NCBI RefSeq assembly: GCF_000422845.1
Contig: NZ_KE383932.1
Coordinates: 1-64,000 of the forward strand
Direction of reading: 5' to 3'
Length of the DNA stretch: 64,000 bases
DNA from: Oceanobacter kriegii DSM 6294
GTDB taxonomy: Bacteria; Pseudomonadota; Gammaproteobacteria; Pseudomonadales; Oceanobacteraceae
A model generated the notes under the pieces. The model was not told the DNA's origin, searched no databases, and saw nothing but the letters and a program-made list of their open reading frames with translations. The translations under genes were made by a program, and so were the position numbers. Positions 34,923 through 44,434 of this stretch are shown here, in pieces; the first letter of the stretch is position 1, and the number at the start of each line of letters is the position of its first letter.

Positions 34923-35651
34923 ATGTCGATCTGGAACGCCCACATCGAAGACTACTTCAGCGCGGTTGAAGGCTGTGAAGACAATCGCCCGGAAGCGGTG
35001 CTGTTCGACCTCGACGGTACCCTGATCGACAGTGTGCCGGATTTGGCCCGTGCGGTGGATGCCATGTTGGTCAGCCTGAATCGCCCCGCAGCCGGTGAAG
35101 CATTGGTCGCCGAATGGGTTGGCAATGGCGCTGACATGCTGGTGCGCCGAGCGCTGGCAGACGGTAATGATATGAAAGCCGCCGAGCTGGATGCGGAACA
35201 GGTTGCCGCTGCGCGCGTGGTGTTCGATGACACCTACCTGAACAACCTGCGTACCGCCACCGGCGTGTATCCGGGCGTGCAAAAAACGCTGACCCGCATG
35301 GCGTTTATGGGCGTGAAGATGGCCATGGTGACCAACAAGCCGCGTAAGTTTACCGAGCCTTTGATCGACTCATTGGGTTGGGGCACGGTGTTTGATTTTG
35401 TGGTGTGTGGCGATGATCTCGAACAGAAGAAGCCAGACCCGGGCCAAATTCTGCACGCCTGTCAGCACCTTGGCGCAGAACCGACGCACTGCATCATGGT
35501 GGGTGACTCCCGCAACGACATGTTTGCTGGCAAAGCCGCAGGCTGTATGACGGTCGCTGTACCTTATGGCTACAACCACGGCGAAAACATTGCCACGGCG
35601 CAGCCGAACCGGATCATCCAGTCGTTGGAAGAACTGCTGGTGGCCAACTGA
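34923..35651 (+). CDS. gph: phosphoglycolate phosphatase
   Basis: The 242-residue HAD-superfamily hydrolase dephosphorylates 2-phosphoglycolate arising from DNA repair. Motif I AVLFDLDGTLIDSVPDL carries the nucleophile Asp; MAMVTNKPRKF is motif II, KKPDPGQIL contributes the motif III Lys, and IMVGDSRNDMFAGKAAGC is motif IV. A leader of about 23 residues precedes motif I, longer than usual. AAAGGT lies upstream of the ATG. Confidence 0.94.
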   Translation: MSIWNAHIEDYFSAVEGCEDNRPEAVLFDLDGTLIDSVPDLARAVDAMLVSLNRPAAGEALVAEWVGNGADMLVRRALADGNDMKAAELDAEQVAAARVVFDDTYLNNLRTATGVYPGVQKTLTRMAFMGVKMAMVTNKPRKFTEPLIDSLGWGTVFDFVVCGDDLEQKKPDPGQILHACQHLGAEPTHCIMVGDSRNDMFAGKAAGCMTVAVPYGYNHGENIATAQPNRIIQSLEELLVAN

Positions 35652-35700
35652 TTCAGCCCACGGAATTGGTAAAACAGATTCAGCCAGATAGGGAAGCGCG

Positions 35701-36375
35701 ATGCTGACACCACGCCAACGACTGCGGAAAACGGTTTCTGTACTGGCTCTAACGTTCGGAGCCGTGCCTGCAATGGCGCAGGTTGGCCTCAATATTCCAG
35801 CTCCGACACTGGAAAGCTTCGGTCAGGAGTTGAGTGCCGACTACTTCAACGAGCCGGTGCCTGATTTGTACCCTTATCTGGAGGGATCGTTTGGGTATTC
35901 GGTATTTAACTGGGACCCGAACGATTTTCAGCGTCAGCAGCGTCGCCAGTACGACGACCAACGGGAGTATGTTGGCAGCGTGACCTTGCGTGTTGAAAGT
36001 GGCTACTCCTATCGTTCCTGGCTCTATCTGGGCGTTGGCGTTCACCTGCTGAGTGACCCGGATGAAGACGACAGCGAGCTGCGCTACATTCGCTCCGCCA
36101 GCTTGGGCTTGAATGCCAAAGTGCAGATCCCTCTCGGCCGTATCTGGCCGTACTTCGACTACGGTCACCACTGCTGGCTTGGCACTCTGAAGCTGGAAGA
36201 TGGCGACAGCGACTCCGAAACCGTTAGTCTGACTGGCTGCTCGCCCCTGATTCGTGCCGGGCTCGCCTTCCCGCTGCAGTCGAACAGCCGTTCCTTTCAG
36301 ATTGAGTACAGCCGCACCAACTTCCACAGTATTGAAGGGCATGGTCTGAGCATTGGCTTGCGGGGAGCATTTTGA
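35701..36375 (+). CDS. outer-membrane beta-barrel protein, 224 aa
   Basis: It has an N-terminal signal (TVSVLALTFGAVPAMAQ). The mature part has repeated amphipathic strands (YVGSVTLRVESGYSYRSWLYLGVGVHLLS, IRSASLGLNAKVQIPLG, RSFQIEYSRTNFHSIEGHGLSIGLRGAF) and ends in Phe, the usual last residue of outer-membrane barrels. It resembles small acyloxyacyl-hydrolase/PagL-like or OmpW-like barrels; a catalytic assignment is not supported. Its stop overlaps the rmuC start by one base (TGATG). Confidence 0.75.
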   Translation: MLTPRQRLRKTVSVLALTFGAVPAMAQVGLNIPAPTLESFGQELSADYFNEPVPDLYPYLEGSFGYSVFNWDPNDFQRQQRRQYDDQREYVGSVTLRVESGYSYRSWLYLGVGVHLLSDPDEDDSELRYIRSASLGLNAKVQIPLGRIWPYFDYGHHCWLGTLKLEDGDSDSETVSLTGCSPLIRAGLAFPLQSNSRSFQIEYSRTNFHSIEGHGLSIGLRGAF

Positions 36376-37814
36376 TGTTGGCGTCGCTGTCTGGCTGGTT
36401 TAACGAAGGCCCACAACTGGTAGTGGCATTGTTGGTGCTGGGCGGTTTGCTTGGTGCGGGCCTGACCCAGCAGCTGCTGGTGCGACGCAGCCGTCTGCAG
36501 CAACAACTGGCAGATGGTGAACACGCGCAGTTGCTGGAGCAACTGCGTACCCAAAATGCGGTGCTGCAGGAACGTGACAACAACGCCCAACGGCTGATTC
36601 AGCAACAGGAACAGCAGTTGAATGGTTTGCAGCAGCAAAAGTTGCAACTGCAAACCCGTTTGGCCAGCGAACAGCAGGCGCGCCAGTTGCAGCAGCAACA
36701 TGCAGACGAAAAGCTGGCCCTGTTGCAGCAAAACAAGGAGCAACTGCTGACAGAGTTTGAACACCTGTCGCAGAAAATCTTCGAGCAGAAACAGCAGCAA
36801 TTTACCCAGCAAAGTCAGCATGGGCTGAACACCTTGCTGACGCCCTTCAGGGAACAGCTGGACGGCTTGCGCAAAAAAGTCGAAGACGTTCACCTCTCTG
36901 ATGCCAAGGATCGCGCTTCTCTCAAGGCGCAAATCATCGAGCTGCACAAACTTAATCAGCAAATGACCTCGGAAGCTCATGCGCTGACCACTGCCTTGCG
37001 TGGCGAGCACAAAACCCAGGGTAACTGGGGCGAAATGGTGCTGGAAACCGTGCTGGAAAGCTCGGGGTTGCGCAAAGGCGTAGAGTACGTCCGTGAAGAA
37101 AGCCACAGCGACGACAACGGCCAGCGCTATCGCCCGGACGTCATCATCCGGCTGCCGGATCACAAGCACATTGTGGTCGATTCCAAGGTGTCGCTAACGG
37201 CTTACACCGATTATGTGAATGCCGATACCGAGCTGGCGCAGGCCAGTGCGCTGAAGCGCCATGTGGAGTCGGTGCGTAGCCACGTCAAAGGCCTCAGCAA
37301 CAAGGCCTACCAGAATCTGAATGGTCTCAACTCTCCGGATTTTGTGTTCCTGTTTATGCCTATTGAGCCGGCTTTTATGCTGGCTTTTCAGCACGACGAA
37401 AGCCTGATCAATACCGCCTTCGAACAAAAGATTGTGGTGGTAACGCCGACCACATTGCTGGCCACATTAAGAACCGTCGCCAGCCTCTGGGCCATTGAAC
37501 GACGCAACCAAAGCACCGAAAAACTGGCGGACCAGGCCAGCAAGCTGTACGACAAGCTGGCGGTGGTGGTGGAAAAATTCGACCGGGTTGGCAACCAGCT
37601 CAAGACGGTAAACAACAGCTACGAAGACGCCTGGAATTCCATGAAAAGTGGCCGTGGCAACCTGCTCAGTCAGGCCGACAACTTCCGCAAGCTGGGTGTC
37701 CGGGTGAAGAAAGAGCTGGCCAAAAACCTCACCGAAGAAGCCAATGCCGAAGCCGACCTTCATGAGTCGTTAAACGAGCCGTCACAAAAAACCGACCAGG
37801 CTGATCTGTACTGA
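36375..37814 (+). CDS. rmuC: DNA recombination protein RmuC
   Basis: The 479-residue protein has one N-terminal hydrophobic helix, a long Gln-rich coiled coil (about residues 40-150) and the RmuC domain: KTQGNWGEMVLETVLESSGLRKG, YRPDVIIRLPDHKHIVVDSKVSLTAY, VSFLFMPIEPAF-like SPDFVFLFMPIEPAFMLA and LLATLRTVASLWAIERRNQ. RmuC limits inversions at short inverted repeats and has a restriction-endonuclease-like fold. The start codon overlaps the barrel gene's stop. Confidence 0.93.
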   Translation: MLASLSGWFNEGPQLVVALLVLGGLLGAGLTQQLLVRRSRLQQQLADGEHAQLLEQLRTQNAVLQERDNNAQRLIQQQEQQLNGLQQQKLQLQTRLASEQQARQLQQQHADEKLALLQQNKEQLLTEFEHLSQKIFEQKQQQFTQQSQHGLNTLLTPFREQLDGLRKKVEDVHLSDAKDRASLKAQIIELHKLNQQMTSEAHALTTALRGEHKTQGNWGEMVLETVLESSGLRKGVEYVREESHSDDNGQRYRPDVIIRLPDHKHIVVDSKVSLTAYTDYVNADTELAQASALKRHVESVRSHVKGLSNKAYQNLNGLNSPDFVFLFMPIEPAFMLAFQHDESLINTAFEQKIVVVTPTTLLATLRTVASLWAIERRNQSTEKLADQASKLYDKLAVVVEKFDRVGNQLKTVNNSYEDAWNSMKSGRGNLLSQADNFRKLGVRVKKELAKNLTEEANAEADLHESLNEPSQKTDQADLY

Positions 37815-37830
37815 CAATTTCCTCTTGTTG

Positions 37831-37858
37831 TTCAACTTTTAATTAAAACCTATACAAT
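37831..37858 (+). promoter_or_regulatory. candidate sigma-70 promoter for the photolyase gene
   Basis: A -35-like ttcaac at 37831-37836 and a -10-like tacaat at 37853-37858 are 16 bp apart in an AT-rich stretch (ttaattaaaacc) that stands out from its surroundings. The photolyase ATG lies 68 bp downstream. Judged from the sequence only. Confidence 0.45.
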
Positions 37859-37926
37859 ACTTATTCATTGAGTGGGTGCCATGGTGTGTGCCCGGCATTT
37901 TCAGGCCCGAACGGGTTGGAGTAAGT

Positions 37927-39483
37927 ATGCGTATAGGCCTGATTCTGGGCGACCAGCTAACGGTAAACCTGGCAACCCTACGGGTGTTGGATGCTGCCAC
38001 CGACCGCATCCTGATGGCCGAAGTGGCGGAAGAAGCCGGCTATGTTCGTCACCACAAACAGAAAATAGCCTTTCTGTTTTCTGCCATGCGCCACTTTGCC
38101 GAACAGCTGCAACAGCAAGGCTGGCAAGTGGATTATCACCGCTATGATGCCCAGTCAGATCTTGACAGTTTGCTGGCGGTCGCCAAGGCCTGTGTGCAGC
38201 AACACGGTGCTTCGGAGCTGGTGATCACCCAATGCGGCGAATACCGTTTACAACACGCCATCGATAATCTGTGGGCTTCTGAACTCGGTGTTCCGGTACA
38301 AGTCTTCGCTGACGACCGCTTTGTATGCGACAGCGCAGAGTTTACCCGCTGGGCCGACGGCAAAAAGCAGCTGCGGATGGAGTTTTTCTACCGGGAGATG
38401 CGCCGTAAAACCGGTTTGCTGATGGAAGGCCCGCAGGGCAATGAGCCAGTGGGTGGCAAATGGAACTACGACGCCGACAACCGCAAACGCTACGATGGCA
38501 AAACCCCGTTGCCACGTGAGCTGGTGTTTGAGCGCGATGCCATCGATCAGGAAGTACTGGCGCTGGTTGAACGTGAATTCCCCGACCATATTGGCAACCT
38601 CGACGACTTCCGCTGGGGGACCACCCAATCACAAGCCGAGCAGGCGTTAGATCACTTTCTGGCCGAGCGTCTGCCGTACTTTGGCGATTATCAGGACGCC
38701 ATGACAACGGGCGAAGACTTTATGTTTCACAGCCTGTTGTCGCCGTACATTAACGCCGGCCTGCTCACTGCCATGCAGGTATGTACTGCGGCAGAGCGGG
38801 CCTGGCTACAAGGCAAACAAGGGGATGGCCCGGAGATTCCGCTGAACGCGGTGGAAGGCTTTATCCGCCAGATTATTGGTTGGCGCGAATACGTGCGAGG
38901 CATCTACTGGCTGCACATGCCGGACTACGCCGAGCAAAACCGGCTGGGCAACAAACAGGATTTGCCGCGTTATTACTGGGATGGCAACACCGGCATGAAG
39001 TGCATGAGCGAAGCACTGCGTAACATGTTGGATCATGCCTATGCTCACCATATTCAAAGGCTGATGGTCACCGGCAACTTTGCGCTGTTAACCGGCACTG
39101 AGCCCAAGCAGATTTGTGAATGGTATCTGGCGGTGTACGCCGACGCCTACGATTGGGTGGAACTGCCCAACACCCTCGGCATGGTAATGCACGCAGACGG
39201 CGGCTATTTGGGTAGCAAGCCTTACGCCGCCTCGGGCAACTACATTCACAAGATGTCCGACTACTGCAAAACCTGCCGCTACAACGTCAAAACCAGCGTT
39301 GAATCAAACAGCTGCCCGTTCAACAGCCTCTATTGGCATTTCATCATGCGACACAAGGAGCAGTTCCAGAGCAACCACCGGATGAGCATGATTTACCGAA
39401 ACCTCGACAAGCAAAGTGACGAGAAAAAACAGGCTCTGTGGGATCGGGCCGAATACCTGTTAGCGAATCTGGATGACTTGTAG
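37927..39483 (+). CDS. FeS-type prokaryotic cryptochrome/(6-4) photolyase
   Basis: The 518-residue flavoprotein starts MRIGLILGDQLTVNLATL, the N-terminal pattern of the FeS-BCP group. Its [4Fe-4S] ligands match PhrB of Agrobacterium in spacing: Cys359, Cys447, Cys450 and Cys463 (PhrB C350, C438, C441, C454). It should repair (6-4) photoproducts with blue light, using FAD and probably a lumazine antenna. The ATG at 37927 has GGAG upstream; an upstream frame opening at 37876 is rejected. The DUF2256 gene follows 11 bp later. Confidence 0.93.
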   Translation: MRIGLILGDQLTVNLATLRVLDAATDRILMAEVAEEAGYVRHHKQKIAFLFSAMRHFAEQLQQQGWQVDYHRYDAQSDLDSLLAVAKACVQQHGASELVITQCGEYRLQHAIDNLWASELGVPVQVFADDRFVCDSAEFTRWADGKKQLRMEFFYREMRRKTGLLMEGPQGNEPVGGKWNYDADNRKRYDGKTPLPRELVFERDAIDQEVLALVEREFPDHIGNLDDFRWGTTQSQAEQALDHFLAERLPYFGDYQDAMTTGEDFMFHSLLSPYINAGLLTAMQVCTAAERAWLQGKQGDGPEIPLNAVEGFIRQIIGWREYVRGIYWLHMPDYAEQNRLGNKQDLPRYYWDGNTGMKCMSEALRNMLDHAYAHHIQRLMVTGNFALLTGTEPKQICEWYLAVYADAYDWVELPNTLGMVMHADGGYLGSKPYAASGNYIHKMSDYCKTCRYNVKTSVESNSCPFNSLYWHFIMRHKEQFQSNHRMSMIYRNLDKQSDEKKQALWDRAEYLLANLDDL

Positions 39484-39493
39484 GAAAGCGTTG

Positions 39494-39721
39494 ATGGCCC
39501 ACAAGAAAACAAATCTGCCCGAGACAATATGCCTGCAATGCCAACGCCCATTTGCCTGGCGCAAGAAATGGCTACGTTGCTGGGAAGAAGTGAAATACTG
39601 CTCGGAGCGCTGTAAGGGCGAAGCCAAACGCTTGGCAAAAGCGGAGAGAAAATCTGCTGTGGGAAGCAATAAGCCACCTGCCAATGCCTGTGCGGCCGGG
39701 CAGGTGGAGGATGAGTTTTAG
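39494..39721 (+). CDS. DUF2256-family small zinc-finger-like protein
   Basis: The 75-residue protein has the family core: PETICLQCQRPFAWRKKW then CWEEVKYCSERC, four cysteines in CxxC and CxxxC spacing likely to bind zinc, followed by a basic stretch (KGEAKRLAKAERK). DUF2256 genes are regularly found beside cryptochrome/photolyase genes, as here, 11 bp after the photolyase gene. The role in DNA repair is unproven. Confidence 0.85.
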   Translation: MAHKKTNLPETICLQCQRPFAWRKKWLRCWEEVKYCSERCKGEAKRLAKAERKSAVGSNKPPANACAAGQVEDEF

Positions 39722-39773
39722 AGCAGGTTAATACAAGAAGGAGCTGTATCTCCCTTTTGAATCTGCGGGGCGC

Positions 39774-41975
39774 TTACAACCCCGCCGCTTTCGCCCGCGC
39801 CGCGTGCAGTTTCTTGTAGCTGTTGATCAATCGCTGATGCTTGTCGAGGCCTTCCAGCTGCATGTTGGTTGGCTCCAGACCGAAGAAGCGAATGGCACCG
39901 GTCACCGAGCCGACCGCTGCGTTCATGCGTTCTTCACCAAACATACGACGGAAGTTCGGCAGGTAGTCGGTGATGTCTTCTTCTTCGTCCAGCACCACTT
40001 CCAGTACGCAGTTCAGCGCCTGATAGAAGAGGCCACGGTCGACGGTGTTGTCGTTGAACTGCAGGAACATCTCCAGCAGTTCCTTGGCGTCGTCGTGACG
40101 TTCCAGCGCCAGGAAAATCAGCAATTTCAGTTCTAAAAGAGTGAGCTGCCCCCAGACGGTGTTGTCGTCGAATTCAACGCCGATCAAGGTGATAATCTTG
40201 GTGTAGTCATCAACGTCGGTGTCTTCCAGACGCTCAACCAGATCGCTCAGTTGCTGATCGTTCAGCGTGTGCAGGTTCAGAATATCTTCACGGAACGCCA
40301 GCGCCTTGTTGGTGTTGTCGTAGATCAGGTCTTCTACGGGGTACACTTCGGAGTAACCCGGCACCAGAATTCGGCAAGCCGGTACGCCCAGGTCTTCGTA
40401 TTGAGCCATGTAGGCTTCCAGTCCCATCTCTTCCAGAATGCCAAACAGGATCGCGGCTTCTTCTTCAGATTTGGCTTTACGATCCTCGAGCTCCGAAGCG
40501 TAGTCCCAATCAACGAAGTCGAAATCGGCCTTGGCGCTGAAGAACTTCCAGCTCACCAGACCGGTAGAGTCGATAAAGTGCTCAACGAAGTTGTTAGGCT
40601 CGGTTACTGCCATGCTGTCGAAGGTCGGCTGAGGCAGGTCGTTAAGGCCTTCAAAGCTGCGGCCTTGCAGCAGTTCGGTCAGCGAGCGTTCCATCGCCAC
40701 TTCGAAACTTGGCGCAGCACCAAAAGAGGCAAACACACCACCGGTGCGCGGGTTCATCAGGGTCACACACATCACCGGGTACATACCGCCGAGCGAGGCG
40801 TCTTTCACCAGTACCGGGAAGCCTTGTTCTTCCAGCTCTTTAATGCCCGCGACAATACCGGGGTAACGGTCGATGTATTCCTGCGGCACATCCGGCAGGG
40901 TCAGTTCTTCTTCCAGAATCTGGCGTTTGACCGCCCGTTCGAAAATCTCCGACAAGCACTGTACCTGGGCTTCGGCGTGGGTGTTACCGGCGCTCATGCC
41001 GTTGCTGAGGAACAGGTTTTCGATCAGGTTGGACGGGAAGTAGACGGTCTCGCCGTCGGACTGACGCACAAACGGCAGCGATACAATGCCGCGGTCGGTA
41101 CGACCGGAGTTGGTATCGAACAGGTGTGAGCCTTGCAGCTCGTCGTCCGGGTTATAAATATCGAGGCAGTACTCATCCAGAATCTCTTCTGGCAGTTCGT
41201 CGTTCGGACCCGGCTGGAACCACTTCTCGTTCGGGTAGTGCACAAACTCGGCGTTGGCGATCTCTTCACCAAAGAACTGGTCGTTGTAGAAGAAGTTGCA
41301 GTTCAGGCGTTCCAGAAACTCACCCAGTGCTGACGCCAGTGCGCTCTCTTTGGTCGCGCCCTTGCCGTTGGTAAAACACATCTGCGAATCGGCATCGCGG
41401 ATATGCAGCGACCAGACGTTCGGCACGATATTGCGCCAGGACGCCACTTCGATCTTCATGCCCAAATCAGCCAGCAAGCCAGTCATTTTGGCGATGGTCT
41501 GCTCCAGCGGTACGTCCTTGCCTTCGATAAAGGTTTCGCTTTCGCTGTTAAAACCTTCCAGCAACGCGGTGCTGTCGTCGAGGTCGTTGACCACCTGAAT
41601 ATCAAAATCCAGCCCGTTCTGGATCACCCGTTTAACGGTGCAGCGCTCCATCGAGCGCAAAATGCCCAGACGGTCTTTCTCGGAAATGCCTTCCGGCAGT
41701 TCCAGCTGGATGCGGAAGGTCTGCTTGTAGCGGTCTTCCGGATCGACAATGTTGTTCTGTACCAAACGCAGGTCTTCGGTCGGAATGCCACGAGAGATGC
41801 AGTACATCTTGGCGAAATAGGCCGCACACATGGCCGACGACGCCAGAAAATAATCGAACGGACCCGGCGCCGAGCCATCTCCCTTATACCGGATTGGCTG
41901 GTCGGCAATGACGGTGAAGTCATCGAATTTGGCATCCAGCCGCAGGTTATCGAGAAAGTTGACCTTGATTTGCAT
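39774..41975 (-). CDS. ycaO: OsmC-YcaO fusion protein
   Basis: The 733-residue protein joins an N-terminal OsmC-like domain (VNFLDNLRLDAKFDDF, APGPFDYFLASSAMCAAYFAKMYC) to a YcaO cyclodehydratase-type domain beginning IEVASWRNIVPNVWSLHIRDAD, with the ATP-binding TNGKGATKESALASALGEFLERL and EAQVQCLSEIFERAVKR. A TPR-like C-terminus follows. The E. coli YcaO relative lacks the OsmC part and supports methylthiotransferase RimO. The ATG at 41975 fits homologues that begin at the IKVNFLDN motif; an ATG at 42029 adds 18 residues. It converges with the photolyase/DUF2256 genes. Confidence 0.88.
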   Translation of the reverse strand: MQIKVNFLDNLRLDAKFDDFTVIADQPIRYKGDGSAPGPFDYFLASSAMCAAYFAKMYCISRGIPTEDLRLVQNNIVDPEDRYKQTFRIQLELPEGISEKDRLGILRSMERCTVKRVIQNGLDFDIQVVNDLDDSTALLEGFNSESETFIEGKDVPLEQTIAKMTGLLADLGMKIEVASWRNIVPNVWSLHIRDADSQMCFTNGKGATKESALASALGEFLERLNCNFFYNDQFFGEEIANAEFVHYPNEKWFQPGPNDELPEEILDEYCLDIYNPDDELQGSHLFDTNSGRTDRGIVSLPFVRQSDGETVYFPSNLIENLFLSNGMSAGNTHAEAQVQCLSEIFERAVKRQILEEELTLPDVPQEYIDRYPGIVAGIKELEEQGFPVLVKDASLGGMYPVMCVTLMNPRTGGVFASFGAAPSFEVAMERSLTELLQGRSFEGLNDLPQPTFDSMAVTEPNNFVEHFIDSTGLVSWKFFSAKADFDFVDWDYASELEDRKAKSEEEAAILFGILEEMGLEAYMAQYEDLGVPACRILVPGYSEVYPVEDLIYDNTNKALAFREDILNLHTLNDQQLSDLVERLEDTDVDDYTKIITLIGVEFDDNTVWGQLTLLELKLLIFLALERHDDAKELLEMFLQFNDNTVDRGLFYQALNCVLEVVLDEEEDITDYLPNFRRMFGEERMNAAVGSVTGAIRFFGLEPTNMQLEGLDKHQRLINSYKKLHAARAKAAGL

Positions 41976-42104
41976 GAGAGGCACCGGGGTTGGGAAGTGG
42001 AACGCAGGGCGTGAAAAACTGGCCGCCATTATCCAGATTTTGAGGGCGGGTGTCGCGGGTGGGGGTAGAGTTGTGGCGGGAGTATATCCGCCCGGTTGGT
42101 GATT

Positions 42105-42122
42105 GATGGGCGGGGCCCATCC
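42105..42122. repeat. REP-like hairpin, single copy
   Basis: The short palindrome gatgggcggggcccatcc is of the REP type found between genes in gammaproteobacteria (a G/C stem followed by TACAA). The same core, gatgggcggggcgcccatc, recurs within the hairpin at 61932-61958. Confidence 0.5.
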
Positions 42123-42458
42123 TACAAGGCTCTGTGTACGATTATTTCTGTAAGGCTGTTGCCATTGGTGCTGTGAATAGAACCTGCTCTTGGTTCGGTT
42201 GTGAACTGTTGCTTATATGGTTGTTATTATGTCGTATGGGGAACAATTCGTTCATTTTTTGCTGGTTAGAAACCAGAACAATTCGATCTATATTCCTTCG
42301 ATTGTGAATATCGTTGGAATTATTGAGTGTTTGGACTAGCCGCATTCAGAAAACGCCGGGCGTTAGAGCCGGTGTCTCATTTTACTACCTCTCCCTCTGA
42401 GCTGGCCTATCAGCGTTCGACGTCGGTCGTCGTGTCTGTGCCTGTCAGCCACTGCCGG

Positions 42459-43112
42459 ATGAATCTGATGACGCGTCCGGCGCTGGAGAATCCGTTTGTG
42501 GCAACCCTTCGTGGCGGCCAGCGCCATTACGAGAACAGTGCTCTGGCCGATTATTTTAAAGCAAACCAGCCTGTAACCGTGGGCGATTTACTCGGTATCT
42601 CTGACAGCCCGATTGCCGCTGATCCCGCCATGGCGGCGGTGATGCCGTGGTGGGGGATGACACCGGAGGAACGCCTGCAACAAGTCGCAGTAGAAACGCC
42701 GCAGGGCTTTTTGGGCAAAGAAGCCATCAAGCTCGGGGCGCATTGGGGCAAGGACTATGGTTGGCAGTATTTTGGCCCCGTGTCAGACGGCGTCGCTCAA
42801 CAGGAGTTCAAACGCCAGTGGGCGGTGTATCACAGCATCCGGAACAAGGGCTACAAGCCGGATTCCTACAAGCATATTCACGGAGAGTTTCTGATTGCCG
42901 AGCAGGATTGGGTATGGGTAAACCTGGGTGGCAAGCACCGTTTTAACGCGTTGGTGGCCAGTGGTGAAGAGCAGGTTGTGGTTTCCAGTCGCGGCAAATA
43001 CGGCGCGCATTTTGTCTACCGCAGCGATGCCAATATCTGGCCGAATGTGATGAACGGCAACTATACCCTTGAGGAAGCCCTGCAGGTGTTTGATCGTATT
43101 CTGGCGGGCTAA
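42459..43112 (+). CDS. hypothetical protein with ParB-like segment
   Basis: The 217-residue protein is predicted soluble. The stretch HGEFLIAEQDWVWVNLGGKHRFNALVASG resembles the substrate loop of ParB/sulfiredoxin-like nuclease-type domains (a D/N-G-x-H-R-x-A pattern), but the match is weak. An upstream segment IRNKGYKPDSYKHI is typical of LPS-cluster ParB-like proteins. The start is uncertain: ATG 42459 is used here, ATG 42468 or GTG 42327 are alternatives. The region just upstream (42121-42320) is markedly AT-rich, hinting at acquired DNA. Closed by a terminator at 43156. Confidence 0.5.
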   Translation: MNLMTRPALENPFVATLRGGQRHYENSALADYFKANQPVTVGDLLGISDSPIAADPAMAAVMPWWGMTPEERLQQVAVETPQGFLGKEAIKLGAHWGKDYGWQYFGPVSDGVAQQEFKRQWAVYHSIRNKGYKPDSYKHIHGEFLIAEQDWVWVNLGGKHRFNALVASGEEQVVVSSRGKYGAHFVYRSDANIWPNVMNGNYTLEEALQVFDRILAG

Positions 43113-43155
43113 CAGAGCCCTTCTACTCCAGCAGTCCTGCTGGCTCCCATCTTAT

Positions 43156-43185
43156 GCGGCCAACTGTCTGTGGTTGGCCGCTTTT
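43156..43185 (+). terminator. Rho-independent terminator
   Basis: Arms gcggccaac (43156-43164) and gttggccgc (43173-43181) have an 8-base loop and are followed by TTTTA. It terminates the ParB-like gene before the convergent GTPase gene. Confidence 0.85.
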
Positions 43186-43210
43186 ATTGCTGTGTGTTTT
43201 GTTGATCGTT

Positions 43211-44275
43211 TTACAACGGCTTGATACTTCCAAACCCTAGCCCAGCCAGTGGGTTCGCTTTGGTATCAATGAGTTTGGCGCCAGTGAAGCCTTCGAACAC
43301 CCGTCGGATATCACTTTCCTGAAGGTCTTCTCCAATTAACACAATGCGGCTGCGATGGTCTTTGGATGGCCAGGCGGGCAGGCGCTCCATTGGCGACACC
43401 AGTTGCTGAACCGCGTGCAGAAGCACCGGCTTTTGTGGGTTGTTGCGGATTTTCACCAGCCCTTTCACCCGCAGCAGTTGTGGGCCGTAAACGGTGCAGG
43501 CGACGTCGAGCCAGTGTTGCAATTCAAACTCGCACACTTCGTCGTCGGTCAGCAGCACCAGGCTGTTGACCTTGCCGCTGTGATGGCTGGACGCTTGTTC
43601 GGTTGCATCGATCGCGTTGGCCTGCATCTCGTTGCCTTGTGACATCACCACTCGTGAGTCCAGTAGCACACTGGCGTTCAGCTGACCGCCACTAACGCCT
43701 GTTTGTTTGGCGTTTGGATTCAGGCTTTGCAGCTTTTCCAGCAGCGGCTGCTTGATGGCTTCGTCCTGCGACTGAGGCACATCCTGTTTGGTGATCAACA
43801 GCAGGTCCGCGACCTGTACTTGCTTGACCGCTTCCGGATGGTTGTCGAGGGTGTTCAAGCCATTGACGCCGTCGACGCAGGTAATCACCGCATCGGTTTT
43901 AAAATGCTGGGCCACGCCGTCGGCCATCATCAGGGTTTGCAGTACCGGTAATGGGTCGGCCAGGCCGGTGGTTTCAATGACTACACGGTCGAACGGTGGC
44001 AGTTCGCCGCTTTCGCGTTTGGCGTGCAGCTCTTGCAGAGAGGTCACCAGATCTTCCCGAACTGCGCAGCACAGGCAGCCATTTTCCAACAGAAACAAAC
44101 TCTCCTGGGCGTTATCAACCAGCAGGTGATCAAGGCCGACTGAGCCCAGCTCGTTGATGATGACCGCGGTGTTAGCCAGCTCCGGCGATTGCAGCCAATG
44201 CTTCAGCAGGGTGGTTTTGCCGCTGCCCAAAAAGCCGGTGAGAACGTTGACGGGAATGCGTTCGGAGAGGTTCAT
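43211..44275 (-). CDS. CobW/YjiA-family GTP-binding metallochaperone
   Basis: The 354-residue G3E GTPase has Walker A GFLGSGKTTLL at residues 14-24, the metal-binding CxCC motif at 67-70 (ENGCLCCAVREDL), VIETTGLADPLPVL (Walker B region) and LITKQD (guanine recognition). The C-terminal CobW_C domain ends GFTGAKLIDTKANPLAGLGFGSIKPL. Family members deliver Zn or Co to client enzymes. No Zur-type operator was identified. A low-complexity-free long insert is present near residues 180-230. Confidence 0.9.
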   Translation of the reverse strand: MNLSERIPVNVLTGFLGSGKTTLLKHWLQSPELANTAVIINELGSVGLDHLLVDNAQESLFLLENGCLCCAVREDLVTSLQELHAKRESGELPPFDRVVIETTGLADPLPVLQTLMMADGVAQHFKTDAVITCVDGVNGLNTLDNHPEAVKQVQVADLLLITKQDVPQSQDEAIKQPLLEKLQSLNPNAKQTGVSGGQLNASVLLDSRVVMSQGNEMQANAIDATEQASSHHSGKVNSLVLLTDDEVCEFELQHWLDVACTVYGPQLLRVKGLVKIRNNPQKPVLLHAVQQLVSPMERLPAWPSKDHRSRIVLIGEDLQESDIRRVFEGFTGAKLIDTKANPLAGLGFGSIKPL

Positions 44276-44434
44276 GCGCTGCCTGCTATTAAATCAGATT
44301 ACTATTGAATCGGACTGCTGTTGAGTCGGGTAAATGTTCATAAGCGAGGCAGGATAGGGTGCTCAAGTCGATTGGGCAATTTGCTTTGCCCAATCGTTGG
44401 ATTCAAATACCAGAATCAGTGGGTCTCATCCTAG

